64,000 nt of DNA from Tamarix chinensis (lineage: Eukaryota; Streptophyta; Magnoliopsida; Caryophyllales; Tamaricaceae), in NCBI GenBank assembly GCA_030549775.1, contig CM060175.1, forward strand, positions 34,368,818 through 34,432,817, in the 5' to 3' direction. How positions within the stretch are numbered: position 1 is the stretch's first letter; every line of letters starts with the position of its first letter. The position numbers and the translations under genes are program-made. Below, piece by piece: positions 12,296-24,689 of the stretch. The notes under the pieces were generated by a model that worked only from the letters and a program-made list of their open reading frames with translations, was not told the origin of the DNA and ran no database searches.

Positions 12296-13689
12296 TGTTG
12301 GAAATATAACTAAGAACCAATCATAGTTCATTTATATTTGCATATTTAGTGATTATGCTTATTAATAAAATATCATTTGATGTTATTTATTAATATTTGA
12401 TTATGCCTTTAAGTATTTTTTTTATGTAGATAATCGAGTATGTTGCTAGATTGTAGAACTCCATGAAATTATAGAATGATTATTTAAAAAACTATTCCTA
12501 GTCTAGCATCATCTAATTAGGGGATATTTGTCATCATAAGATAAGTATATTGATTAGGTGATGATTATGTTCCATTGATCATTGATATGAGATATGAAAC
12601 TAATAAGATAGATACATATTATGGAACATGGTATTGGACTAACTCAACAAAAGGACAGTAAATTAATTATTGCGTGAAGTGTCATTAGTGTTCTCTAAAT
12701 AGTATATTACCCTCTGAAATGAGATCTTTGTATATATCAATATGATGACCATCAAGCTTCTACTTTACCAAATTTAACCTTTAAACATAAAGGTAATGGT
12801 AAGTTATGGTGTGAATCATATAAAGGAGTATAGATGATCAAGAAAGGATTTGTCCCTCTCATTACATGACAGAGATATCTATTTTTACCTTAACAAGTAT
12901 GACTAATGTTAGCATGATAATGTGAAAATAAGGTATCATTTGTTTAAGGCTATTTTTACTTGGTGATTAATTCCTTCTTTTGAATCTAAATATTGAGTGA
13001 AAAAAAGGAGAATAAATGTGTTATAATAGGTTCTGTCAAGCTCATGATATTTATGTATTTATAACGTCATGCTAGAGACCTATTATGATTTATGGGCCTC
13101 AAAGGAGTTTCATTCTACTACTAATATTAAGTGAACCTATAGGGTAGCATACCAATAAACTGGATCAAAAATGGTCTGTAAAAATGGGTAATATGAAGTT
13201 TTAATATGGTAAATATCTCTTTAAGCCCAAAGTGGTATTAATAAGATTAAATCTATAGTGGATTTATTTTAATTGAAAACCCAAGTTTGATATAACTTGG
13301 GTAAGCTAGGTTTTAATATATAACCTAGATAGGTTTTTAATATAGATACACTATGCTCTCTCTTTTTTTGGATGGCATAATTTCTAGCTATCAAGATTTG
13401 GTCTACACAAATTTGAGAGTGAATTCCTAGTGGCCCTAGCATTCTGTGTGTGGATATTAGTAGAGGTACGATATAGTTTTTACTTGCTTGCTTGAACAAT
13501 ATTAAAGTCCAGTAATTAGTGTAATCATGAATTCAAAAAAGAAGCTAATCCTATGATTCTCACCTTCAATTCAAATCAATCAATTAACCTAGTTTGGGAA
13601 ACCAATAGGGTTGATCTTAATCTAGCATGTGTGTTTTATTATTTTAGCCTTTAATTTTATTCTACTACGTTGTTTTTGTTAGGATAAAA
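12296..13689 (+). mobile_element. Copia-type solo LTR inside the LINE relic
   Basis: A 1.39-kb AT-rich insertion starts TGTTGGAAATATAACTAAG (12,296) and ends GTTAGGATAAAAT (about 13,690). This start, the 'caatcatagttcatttatat' stretch and the 'gtgtgtggatattagtagag' stretch near 13,449 are familiar from long plant Ty1/copia LTRs. It interrupts the LINE reading: the RT start lies just left and the 'YKII..RLQPILPF' part lies right. CTATT before and TTATT after could be a decayed 5-bp target duplication. No internal coding region, so it is a solo LTR. Open frames within it are incidental. Confidence 0.65.
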
Positions 13690-15560
13690 TTATTTAGTGG
13701 CAATAGTGCCTCATTTGGATAAAATACTTCACCAATTGGAGATGAAGTTTTGAAAGGTGCATATGAATGTTTCAATTTAGATATTCTCCTAAAACCTTAA
13801 TTTCACTTGCCTCAACTTTATATTAAAAGTTCCCAATGCATACAAAGCAAGTGATTATAAGTCTATTTATTTGTACAATACCCTATACAAAATACTCTAT
13901 AAAATCATCACTACAAGACTTCAACCTATCCTGCCTTTTTTAGTAGGTGAGGCTTAATATGCTTTTGTTAAAGGAAGGAATATTAGTGACAACATACTCT
14001 TGGAAACTAAACTTGTCAAAGGATCTAACCTGAAACACTTTTCTCCAAGATCTGTGATCAATATTGTAATTATAAGGTTGGATTTTATGGTTCATATTCT
14101 ATGTGCTTTCCACTCACCTATTTTTATTTTTTTTATTTGAAAATCATTATGAAATGTGTCACTTTAGTTAGTTTTCCCATCATTTTAATTAGAGTTCTCT
14201 ATCCTCCTTTCTATAAAAAACAAGGATTAAAGCAAGGTTATTTTCTTTCCACGTTCCTTCTTATATTTTTTCATGGAATATTTGAATATATCATTAGGTA
14301 TGCTCTAATCTAACCTTAATTTCTCATATCATCAAAAATACAACAAAATTAGACTCTTAAACATTATGTTTGTATATGATATTCTTTTCTTTTATAAATA
14401 AAATTAGATGTTCATTGCTTCTATCCTTGATATTTTAAAGTCCTTATCTTCTTTATCAAGCCTATGCCTTAATGTAGTTAAAAGGTCTCTTTATGATAGA
14501 GTAGGTGTCACTACTTATCATAAAGATAAATTTTTCTCTAAGATTAAAATCCTTAAATCTCACCTACTTTTCACATACTTTTGCGCTCCCCTTGAAGTAA
14601 GTACTTGGGGATTCATCACTATAAACCATATAATGAAAAACAAATCACAAACATAAGGGCATATGAAGCCCTTTTTCTAAGTTATGCATGGATGATGCAA
14701 CTAGTGAAGCATGTTGTACAAAGCCTCTAAACCTGTTATTGTCTTGCTTTTCCAATTCCTTAGTAAGGCATTAATGCCATACATTCAATATATGGGAGTC
14801 ACATATGGTTAAGTTCAAGTGAAATAAACAAAAAAAGTTCATATCTCCTGGACAAATGTTTGTAAACCTAAACAAGGAGGTTTGAGATTCACTAACACTA
14901 AATGGTGGAACACACTTGCAATAGGGAGGCTCCTTTGGTCACTAGGTATGAATAAGCATCTCTTGTCAATTAAGTGGGTGCATGATTAATGCATTAAGAA
15001 TAAAAGATTGTGTTAAACAGATATCAAAATCTCTTGCTCTTAGATCCTTCAAAACTTTCTCACATTAAGGCCCATATTCTTTCATTTGTTTACTAATGAA
15101 AATGGAAGGTAAAAGGTAATAAAAGATGATATATTAATGTTTCTATAAAATATGAGATCCTTAGAACAAAGACAAAAAAGATTCCTAGGTGTTCTACTAT
15201 TTAATGCCTTCTTAGAGTGCCTAAGTATCAATTTATATTTTATCTTGCAATCTCTTAAGATGTCTAAACTCATGACGTGGTTTCCTTACATGGGATGATT
15301 CGGTTAAATAGTCATGTCCCATGCAATGAAGCTAATGAAACTTGGCTACCCATCTTATTTTCTTATACTCCTATGTAACTAAAATTTAGCAAACTTTCGT
15401 TTCTAAATTTGGTTCCCATAAGCTATCAATACCTTAGAAGCTTTGAAAAGGTGGTCTATATATGGAGGTTGAGGGTAGATCTATTGAAAACTTTATTTGG
15501 CCCACTAACTATCTCATCTTGACTCATTAAAGGCTAATCTCAATTTATTTTTTTTAGAAA
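13690..15560 (+). pseudogene. LINE (L1-type) polyprotein relic, RT and C-terminal part
   Basis: Continues the LINE reading. 'NTLYKII', 'TTRLQPILPFLVGEA', 'YAFVKGRNISDNILLE' and 'LVKGSN' (13,870-14,020) are the plant L1 RT core. The catalytic FADD box has decayed to 'FVYDILFFYK' (14,369-14,398), losing the first catalytic Asp. Positions 14,850-15,290 keep the post-RT region ('CKPKQGG', 'WWNTLA.GRLLWSLG'), where a zf-RVT-type domain follows in the family. Frameshifts and stops throughout. The 3' end is placed where similarity fades; no poly(A) tail or target duplication was found. Confidence 0.8.
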
Positions 15561-18480
15561 AATGAGTCTAACTAGAGAATTATTTTTAGGCTATTTTATT
15601 AAAGTAGCTAAGCTTGATCTAGGGGAGGTTTAACTCCTTTTTTCATTAGCTATCTTGAATGTGGTACATGCTTTATTTCACTTGTTTATAAGATTAGCTC
15701 ATTTGTTTATAGATAGGGATTATATAGAAATTACTTAATAAATAATTCAAACAGTTAAATGAGCATTTAATCAAGAAAAATAATTAAACAATTTGATTTG
15801 GCATGTTTAACTTTCAATTGAGTTGAATAGTTAAATGAGCTGAGCCATGAATCAAATCATGATAAACTAGCCTAGGTGAGTTGGCTTGTAAACCTTATCT
15901 AGGTGAGATCGAGATGGGCTTGTTTAGCTTGTTTTGAAGTCAAGTTGAGCTTCATCTTGGAGAAAACTAAATAAACCAAGCTCCAATTGGGAGGTATTTG
16001 ACTTGATTTCACTAATTAACAACCTTATGGAAGGGCCTATAGTAAGAAAAATTTTATACCTAAACTTATAGGTACAACCATCTTCCATTTTTGCCAGGGA
16101 AGAAGTGGGTATATTTTTATAATAATTATAATAACCATGGTAATTATCATAATTATTGATATTATTATAACATATTATTAATAATTTAAAATATATAATA
16201 ACTATTATTATTAATATAAATATAAATATAAATTTTCATATTTTTCTTATAATGATATATTCTAATTATTATATTTAAAATTGTAAGCTTTATGTTTATA
16301 ACAATCATAGTTATAATAATAAGAATAAGTTTTATGAACTAATATGATCGAAGCTAATGTGATATTAAAATAAATTGAGAAGATTAGAGTCCTACTAGTT
16401 TTATTCTATTTATTGTTATATTAGTTTCTCATTTTTATTAGTTTTTGTAGTAAGATAGTTTGTTAGTGCTCCAGTATCAATTTATATGTGATAAATTGTT
16501 TCCTTTATTCATCAAATTTGACTTTACTTTTGATCATATTTGGAATTATTTGTAGGTATGGGTTGGATGATTTAAGGTTGGGTAAGTTTAGGTTAGATAA
16601 TTATTGAAATTTTATTAGGTTATGGGTAGTGTTCAAGCCTAGTTATTTTATGGTTAAGTTATTCCAATTTAAATTATTTTGGATATGTGTCATTATAAAA
16701 TTAGCTAAATTCAAATCTAATTTGAAAATATGCAAAAAAAATTATTATTTTTATTGAAATTGAATTTAATTTTTTATATTTAGATTAGATTATTTTTATT
16801 TAATTAGTTGGATTTGTCAAATCGGGTTAGTTTTGCCACATCTAGGCAAATGTTTATTAATCATGCACTTCCTTAGTGATGCCTAACACCAAGAAAGTAC
16901 ACAATATGTTGCATCCTTCCTTACTTATCCTAAAAAATTATTTATTTTAGCATTATTTTATTTTTTTTAGAAAGAAAACTAGACGCTATATAATAGTATT
17001 AAAAATTAGATCAATCCGGCTAGTAATTTGGTTAAGTCTAGCGCTAGATTTCTTATATCATTCTTTATTAACTTAGAGCTAGTCAAATTAGATCACAAAT
17101 TGGCTGGATTAGAAAAAATTAATGAATCATTTAATAAATTGGTTGGTCAGACTAGTTATGAAACTGATTGAGAATCGGTCATATGTATGTTTAATTTAAT
17201 TAGTGACATATGTTATATTTTTTTTACATAATATGTATCACTGTTCTGGCCAGTATATATTATTGATCCAAATATTGAATTAGTTATTGTTTGGGTTTGA
17301 TAATTGTTTTTTAAACTATGTGATATGTCATATGCTAGAAAAGTTCTCATCAATCATTCAAATCTAAATTTATAGGTTAGATTAAATACCATAATTTAAT
17401 TTGTTTTACATAAAGTTACTAGAGTCCAAAAGGTTAAGAAAATATGGAAATTAAGTGAACCACAATTTAAGGAAAAACATAACATCAAGGAGAGCGATGG
17501 ATTGTAGAATTCTAATAAAGATTTTTCTTCTTCTTAAGGGTAGTACTATGTCTGATCCTAATGGAAAACTAATAAAACATCGAAAATCTAATGGAGTTAG
17601 ATCTTTTGAGGAGCTCAAAACTATAGTTCACTCTAGTAGGATCGATCATAATAGAATAAAGGATCAATCAAGTGGAGGGTAAGACAAAATAAATCTTGTC
17701 ATAGATGCATGATAATTTTTCCACTAAATTCCTTCCCTATCCCAATACCAACTACATATATACATATGGTCTAAAAAATGGAAAAGGCCAAAATAAAAAT
17801 AACAAGGCACAACAACCTTGAAATAGCTCCTTTAGAATTGGGTTTTCCTTCCCACATTCACCGTATTAGTAGTCCCCCCACCCTAAAATTCCCTTATAAA
17901 ATCATGTAGAATTTATCAGGAAGCCTTTATGACTAGATAATGATGCCATTTGACCAAAACTTGTGTGGCTACCTTCTTATCCCTATTGACCATCTTGCTA
18001 TATAAAATTGATTTGGGGATGTGATTTACCATAGGATCTTTTACATGAATGTTTGTATCAGTTAGTGGAATAGTAGTGTAGCATTACTTCAGCTGTGGCA
18101 CATGAAAAATATTGTCACTACCCTAGAAAGGATTTTTAATAAACATCTTTTAATAGATTTAATAAGGGTTCCCAAACATTATCGAATTATGCATTATTAA
18201 ATCTTTAGTAATCGTCAAAAAATTGTCATAAAAGATTCAAAATTTGATCCAAATTTAGAGAAATGGGCATGTTTTAATAGCAGTTAATTAATACAACCAA
18301 TATTAAAAAACTCTTTTTTTGTTAATGGTTATCATACTATAAAAAAAAATTGCCAAATTTTGGTGAACTAGGTATGTTTCTTTATTATGTATTGTGGGGT
18401 TTGTTATAACCCTCATACATAAATATATACTCAAATATATATTGAATCTATAATTTATAATGCACTAATTCATAGACATT
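15561..18480. other. AT-rich region with no assignable gene
   Basis: I recognise no gene here. Positions 16,100-16,300 are ATT/ATA-rich low-complexity sequence. Positions 15,830-15,990 contain repeated 'gagcttgtttagcttg'-like words reminiscent of short plant repeats, without clear ends. An open frame at 17,455-17,682 (75 codons, + strand) has ordinary amino-acid composition but no domain I know. CACTAC at 18,116 was considered as a CACTA end and not accepted. Confidence 0.5.
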
Positions 18481-18679
18481 ACAATAATGTTTGGCAGCTC
18501 TATACACTCTAGGACTCAAAGTTTATGGATCTACACTCCCGAACACTATAATATAAAAATTCTTGTTTATGTATATATAGCTGCAACTCCGTCTTTGCAT
18601 ATATTTGTATAGAATAACATAAGTTATAACAAATGAAAATATAAAATTAACACATAGATATCTAATACTAAGTATGTAA

Positions 18680-18960
18680 GTGCACGAACTTGGTCCATTC
18701 ATCTCTAACTTAATCAATTTCCTCATATTGTATTTCTTGCCTTGTGCATACTCATCCTTGAAAAAATGCATATTGATATGATTCAACCATTTGTGTATAT
18801 ATTTCAATAATTAACAAGTCATATATTAATTATATAATGAAAAAGTAGAAAAAAAGAAACATATATGGATTAGATTTATATTCATAGACTTTTTCTTGAG
18901 TATGTGATCCATTGATCTGCAAACATAGTAAACACAATCATTGCCATTTTCTTGTTGTGG
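18680..18960 (-). pseudogene. Ulp1-like (C48) protease C-terminus within the CACTA element
   Basis: Two exon-like pieces. The minus-strand reading at 18,901-18,960 gives 'QENGNDCVYYVCRSMDHI', matching the Q-x-NG-x-DCG-YV-C-M box of plant transposon Ulp1 proteases; the catalytic Cys is the C of 'DC'. Then 18,680-18,745 gives 'YEEID-VRDEWTKFVH' (one stop), matching the usual extreme C-terminus (EEIDEVRxEWAxF). In the family this domain cleaves SUMO or SUMO-like peptides; in CACTA elements its role is uncertain. Earlier parts of the domain between 19,000 and 19,850 are too decayed to place. Confidence 0.75.
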
Positions 18961-19968
18961 ATACTGTAAAATGAATTTGGTTAGTTTATTTTTATATTAG
19001 ATATTAATAAGATTTGAAATAAAATAAAAAATTTCAATGTTCCTACTCACTATTACTCATTCATACTCAATATTCTTTAGGTCATGAACACCATTTTCAC
19101 CCCTCCTCATATACGTCATTGATAGTGCCCCATATAATAAACAAAGATCATACACAATATTTTAACATTATAAACGTAGAACATATATAAGAGGATATAT
19201 CCATTCATATGCTATTGTAAGTAAGAAGTATACTGATATGACAATTAAATGTTTCCCTTCAGAATGAATGATAGCAAAAAGAATCAGACAATTTTAGGGG
19301 AATCAAAACATATACTTTATTTTAGTTGGGACGGATGGCATATAAAACCCAATACTCATCAGAGAGTTGAGGAATGAGGTAAAGTTTGTTATTTTACCCC
19401 TCACTCAAGATGTGATCCCCTATATAGTTTATGTGACTACCCTCACTAAGTGTAGTAAGATCAGATATGTAGTATAGACACACAAATATAGTAGAGGACA
19501 ACATCCCCTTTACCAAAACCTAGCTAGTCTCCAAACTAAGTATGACAATAATAATGCATATTTATTAATAATTAATAGCTAAAAAAATTATACAAACAAA
19601 TAAAAAGTATTAAAATATATGATATGAAATAGTACTTATTTAATGTATATGATCACGCTGGATTTTGGCATCCATTTAGACTTAATTTCACTATAACCTC
19701 TGTCGATATCATGAATATGCCAACATCCCTCTGAACATATTCGGTAGGACAATAAATTATAATTATATCACTCCAAGGTAGTTTTTGTGTCTCCTGGTTG
19801 TTCTTTGAAGATGGGATCATCTATGGGGCTACCAAATTTTCTTATTTAATTTTCTTTCCTTTCTTGGTGCACTCTTTTTTTTTTCTCCTTTTCCTAATAT
19901 TTTGCATTCCCTTTAACTTAGCACCTTCTTATGGTCCAATCCCTTAATTCAAAGTAATAATCATAATG

Positions 19969-20072
<104 letters not shown>

Positions 20073-20129
20073 GAATAAACAATGTGTAATGTGTTTATGT
20101 TAACATGGACAAAGGATATCATTACCTCT

Positions 20130-20441
20130 TCAGTTATAAGACAAATCCTACTTATGGAACAAGGCACAAAACTTCCATGAGCTTCCTACATTGTTGTCAC
20201 CTCATTGCCCTCTTTGTAACAAGCCAATGGTGCATCCCTAATTATTGGAATGTTAATATATATGGGTTTATAATTTGTGGTCAAGATAGTCCCATGGACC
20301 ATTAGTGTTTCGGTACCATGAGAGATATGTACCCTCCCTTTTAGCAAAATAATTGAGATATCATTTTCTACCTAATCACATTTATGCAAACACTACAAGA
20401 TAAGTATAACTATATTCTTAATTATTAAGTTGACACTTGAT

Positions 20442-20478
<37 letters not shown>

Positions 20479-21460
20479 ATTCATAGTAAAATATGCTTAC
20501 CTTAGGAAGAGAAGAAAAATGGGTATCTACTTCACAACTGTCATTAAAGCTATTTTCATTGGGTTTTTGAAGTAGATCATGTGTACCTTAATTAGATAAA
20601 TTAAAGCATTAATATTTTATGGATGCCAACTCTTTCTCCATTATGGTCATTCATTCAAATGCTTACTTTAACTTTTGTGTTAGGAGAACCACTTGTTCAT
20701 AGGTGTTTTGAGGTCAATGGGGTCGACCTCAAATGCTTGTTCTTGTAAGCCCTAACCAATGACCCCTATATTTTCTTAGGTTTTCTTCAATTCCCATAAC
20801 TTGAGACTTGATACTAGATTGAGCTAAGCCCTCTATCACATCTAATGTCTTAAGTTCATCCTATTTTATATAAATAAATATAAAATCATGCTTGTTTTGT
20901 CTAAAAAAAATAACTATTATTGGGGATAACTTTAAATTTATAATTCTTTTGGCAGAAATATGTACATCGTCATTAATATATCCTCCTTTCATTGCTCTAC
21001 CCTTCTTTCATAACATACCAATATTGATAGATAAGGTACATAGATCCTTATCTTCATTAGGAGCTATAATTTCTAAAGAATTTGAAAATATATTAGCATA
21101 GTTCATTATAACAATCTAAAGATTATAATGTGAACACATTAATCAAAAGTTCATACCAACTCTTTTTCTAGGCCCGCATAACCTTTTCAAACCATATTAT
21201 GGAGGTATATATTTCCTTTTCAATTTCTTTATTTCTATCACATTTCTCCTATATTACAAGACAAATATTTACAATAAGTTTTTTCAAATATGAATTTGTG
21301 TATTCTTAATCAAAAATAATAATTTTTAGTCAACAAATACCTTAAACTCCTCTAAAAAACAATATGCAATGAACTTATCCCAACTTTCTTTATTAATAAA
21401 CCCATAATTCTTTAGGGGCTTCATGTGTAAATGACCATCTCTCTTTTTGTACATTTTTTT
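20130..21460 (-). pseudogene. Transposase_24-like (plant En/Spm second protein) relic
   Basis: Reading on the minus strand, 21,460-21,361 gives 'KRDGHLHMKPLKNYGFINKE' followed by SWDKFIAYC, the conserved W-x-x-F-x-x-Y core of the plant Transposase_24 domain. Next comes 'EKCDRN' with a charged stretch (about 21,260), a helical stretch 'DELKTLDVIEGLAQ' near 20,870-20,830, and 'AHGSFV' near 20,185-20,170, matching the (G)EAHGSFVxWP motif at the domain end. The reading is broken by stops and probable introns. It sits between Tnp2 and Ulp1 parts, the usual gene order of fused CACTA proteins. Confidence 0.65.
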
Positions 21461-22089
21461 ATTCACCAAATATGCTTTAAATGTTCTTAGAAGGTCACAA
21501 CAATATCTAACAAGTCACTTCTTCCTCTCCTTAACAACATTAAAGACGATCTACAAAGTACTACATAAGTTTGTATGTCAGTATCATTATATGTTAATTA
21601 ATAACATGTACAAAATTAAAATATTACAAAAGAACCATATCATTTTTGTCACTCGTTACAAAATATGTTCCTTGTTACCTTGTGAAATCTTCTTCCAATT
21701 ATTATAGGAGATTGGAACATTATTATGAGTGGAGAGTGAAATGTATGCTAGGAATATATAAGCATACTCACCAATGAGAAGATTTTATGTGTTCTACTTT
21801 AATGGAACTTGTCCTCCTCTATTTCTCATGTCTATAATGATTCTAATCACAATACGTAATCTCTTCCCTTCTTCATTGCTAGAGTCCCTATCAATATTTT
21901 TCTTCACCATATCTTTATGGAATACAAATACATAAATTAATTTAATGTATGTTGTGAATAAAGATATGTAAAATAAAATATCAAGCAAACATTTCATAGG
22001 TATTAATGATATGAAAATTTTAATGATCATATGTAGTAATGATTTGGAAAACACGATATAATATGTAGTAATGATATGAGAATACACGT

Positions 22090-23050
22090 TACATTATTTT
22101 TACCCTCGTTTCCATGTTTCCTTCTTTTTTTATTCCGTCCTTTTTTATTACCTCATGATGAGCATCCCTTACATAGATTTCCTCCTCAATAATATCATTG
22201 TTATCATCTATTAATGATTGAGTTGCTTGTATTGCTTCAACGCACTTTATCTTAATTGACATTATTTTCATTGTTATAATCATTTACACTTGTTTTATTC
22301 ATGCCTAATACCATAAATCGTGTTGTATTGGTTAGATCAGTGATAACAAAAACTTGTGTGCTATGAGATGCCAAAATGAATGGGTCTTATTTATATCCTA
22401 TACTATTGAGATCTACTACTATGAACCCATCTTCATATGTAACCCCTTGAATATTATCAACCCATGTGCACAAAAATATAGGTACTTTGAACATAGTGTA
22501 ACTTAGCTTCCAAATCAATTTGATGATACCATAATAAAATTATTTTCATATGTGGGTTCTTGTCTTTTATAATAGTAATATGCATTATCTTAGCCACTAA
22601 ATTCAATCCACTATTTTGCACTTTAATCCTCTATTCTTGTCATTTAATGTAAAATGTATATCAGTTGATATTATATCTAGAATATGGGAAGACTTTGTAT
22701 TGGGGTATTTAGGAAAACAAATGTAGGGTTGTAGAAATAGATGTCAAGGAATTTGCGATGAGTGGAATGATGGGATCTCTTAGCCAATTTGTGAAGAAAA
22801 GATTATGTATATTAATTACCCAACTATCAATATATAATGGATTTTCAATCCTTAATGAATGCATATGTTCTTTTGCAAATGGTTGAACATCATCACTTTG
22901 ATGTAATACATAGAGATGTGATCCATAAAGCATGTTAGGGTTTGCTTTCCCAAATTGTTTGCCTCGAATACCCTGTCCTTCAATTTTTTATGCATGCCAA
23001 GATTTAGGAATACTGTTACCTTCAATATTGGAATGCATATGTTCCCATTG
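22090..23050 (-). pseudogene. CACTA transposase Tnp2, C-terminal part (DUF4216), minus strand
   Basis: The open piece 22,933-22,709 reads 'MLYGSHLYVLHQSDDVQPFA', then KEHMHSLRIENP, matching the region after DUF4218 in plant CACTA transposases (YVLxNxDEVxPYxxEH). Positions 22,560-22,320 carry the DUF4216 core: 'YTMFKVPIF.C.WVDN.QG', 'YE.GF.VVDLNSIGY', 'DPFILASHSTQVFVITD', with one stop. The 3' exon ends near 21,794 at 'MRNRGGQVPLK', followed by GTGAGT, a good splice donor. Almost the whole segment recurs on the plus strand at 30,215-31,430 with good by-eye identity, so either can guide reading of the other. Confidence 0.8.
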
Positions 23051-23058
23051 AATGAATT

Positions 23059-23097
23059 CCTTTGAATGCATCACAGCCTATTGAATGCATTCAAAGG
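23059..23097. repeat. 13-bp perfect inverted repeat at a CACTA head-to-head junction
   Basis: CCTTTGAATGCAT (23,059-23,071) and its exact reverse complement (23,085-23,097) flank a 13-base spacer. Left of it the Tnp2 reading is on the minus strand; right of it Tnp2 reads on the plus strand. The left arm corresponds to minus-strand coding 'ATGCATTCAAAGG' of Tnp2. Confidence 0.85.
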
Positions 23098-23119
23098 GAA
23101 AATAAAAAAAGGTATGCCC

Positions 23120-23904
23120 AATCTAGTTGACGGGCTGTCAAGTAAATATGAAGATGAAAACTTTGAAGGTGCACTTTAGGATGAAGAATAAAGATAAGAT
23201 TCCATCGGTTTGGTGGAAGAATATGTCTGTATTCTTCAACCTTATGTTTTATGAATATCTATACATCAGCTATGCCATCATTGTGATGCATATCAAGAAA
23301 AGTATTTGTGATAGCCTTGTTGGTACATTACTTAATCTTCCATGGAAGACTAAAGACTGCAAAAGTTCTTGACTGGATATGGAGGAAATGTGCATTAGGC
23401 ATGAACTAGCACCATAAGAAAATGGAAAAGAATATATTTACCATCAGCTTGCCATAATCTCTTTAGAAATGAAAAAATTGCATTTTATGAATTATTTAAT
23501 AGTGTTAAAGTTCAAGAAGGGTATTCTTAAAATGTAAAAAGGCTAGCGATGATGAAAGAGTTGAAACTAATCAACATAAAGTATCATGATTGTTGTATTT
23601 TGTTTCAACATTTCATGTGAATATCCATACATGGAACTTTATTGAAGCATGTTCAAAATGCTATCAGTATGTTTTATTCGTTCTTCAACGCACTATGCTT
23701 TAAAGTCATACACCCTCAAAGTTTTTATATCTAGTAAAGAGGAATTGTGATCACTTTTTTCCAACTTGTAATATATTTTCGTCCCTTATTCTTTGACATT
23801 ATGGTGCATCTAATTTTTCACTTGGTTTATTAGGTAAAAATTTTAAGACCTTTTCATGGGATTTAGATGTACTCCTTTGAGTTGTTTATAAAGTTGACAA
23901 AAGG
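23120..23904 (+). pseudogene. CACTA transposase Tnp2, middle part (DUF4218), plus strand
   Basis: Positions 23,190-23,360 read 'WWKNMSVFFNL', then 'VMHIKKSICDSLVGTLLNL' and PWKTKD, matching the Tnp2 signature (W..K.IFF.LPYWE / DVMHIEKNVCDN.. GTLLN..GKTKD). DUF4218-like text follows: 'ENGKEYIYH' (23,420-23,450), 'LLYFVSTFHVN' near 23,600, 'LFFDIMVHLIFHLVY' (about 23,785-23,830) and 'MYSFELFIKLTKG' (23,868-23,904). The reading stops at 23,904, exactly where the nested CACTA element begins; the C-terminal remainder is at 30,185-31,430. The N-terminal half is missing. Several stops make it non-functional. Confidence 0.82.
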
Positions 23905-23959
23905 CATTACAAAATATATTGCTTATGTTAATGGTAATTTAGTCATAAATTTGTTTTTC

Positions 23960-24160
23960 CTATTGGCAAAAGTTATTAATACCAACAGATATATTTTTGT
24001 GGGGAATAAAGAAAGTTTTTCCTACAGAAATGTTTTATCTATTACTAATAGTATATTATGCCAACAGATCTTTTACCTACTTTTATATCTGTGGGTATTA
24101 GTAGTATTATACCAACAAAACTAATACCCACTCATATATCTGTTGGTATTAGTATATACG
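23960..24160. repeat. Left subterminal repeats of the nested CACTA element
   Basis: Short words recur in both orientations: 'taccaacagatatattttt' (about 23,979), 'gccaacagatctttta' (24,060), 'tatatctgtgggtattag' (24,085), 'taccaacaaaactaatac' and 'tatatctgttggtattag' (24,140-24,160). Direct and inverted copies of a 10-12-bp motif close to the ends are the known binding sites of the CACTA transposase partner protein. The same words occur near the right end at 30,050-30,160. Confidence 0.7.
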
Positions 24161-24689
24161 GAACATAAATGTTTCAACTATTGTTATATTCCTTGACACA
24201 ATACATTTATTCCTCTTATATATGAAATGCTTCTCTTATTATCATAATTGCCAATTTTATATGAAATACTAATAATATAATATATAACTAATTTTATAAT
24301 TAACATTATAGTCATTGTTAATGTATATTATAAATATGATAATTAAAATAATAATATTTATAATAAAATTAATAATGAATCATGTCACACTTCGAATAAC
24401 CTATATGATAGGGTGTCACTGCTTGATCTGCATAATGGGGGTCTAGGGGGCATTGTACCCCTAGTTGTTATATCTTTTTGGGCCTAATATTATTATGATT
24501 ATTGTAAAGTATGGTAATTTTTAAAATCAATTTCCTTAAACTTAATAAATAATTGTTATTATTGTAAGAAATATTTTAATAAATATCATAACAAAAATGA
24601 TAATTAGTTAAGTCACTTTTTAAATAATGTAGGATGATAGATTTGCTGACCGATTAGTGAGCTGAGAGTCTAGGGGGAAATGTATGTAG
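24161..24689. other. AT-rich interval, no gene seen
   Basis: Sequence between the left subterminal repeats and LTRa copy 4. Two stretches, near 24,430-24,465 and 24,655-24,690, share 'gtctaggggg' words and resemble each other loosely. Nothing else recognised. Confidence 0.5.

Noticed and set aside
13910..13920. CACTACAAGAC as a CACTA end
   Set aside because: It is part of the LINE RT coding text (IITTRLQ).
15830..15990. Repeated 'gagcttg' words suggesting a SINE or MITE
   Set aside because: No ends, target duplication, poly(A) or RNA polymerase III boxes could be identified.
17455..17682. 75-codon plus-strand frame with basic, mixed composition
   Set aside because: No recognisable family, no splice or promoter context, and frames of this size are expected by chance in 64 kb.
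18116..18140. CACTACCC as a possible left end of the minus-strand CACTA element
   Set aside because: Only six bases match a CACTA end, no subterminal motifs follow, and CATACTATAAAA at 18,334 is equally weak. I could not choose.
20391..20404. CACTACAAGATAAG as a CACTA end
   Set aside because: It lies within an intron-like part of the minus-strand CACTA gene and has no subterminal repeats.
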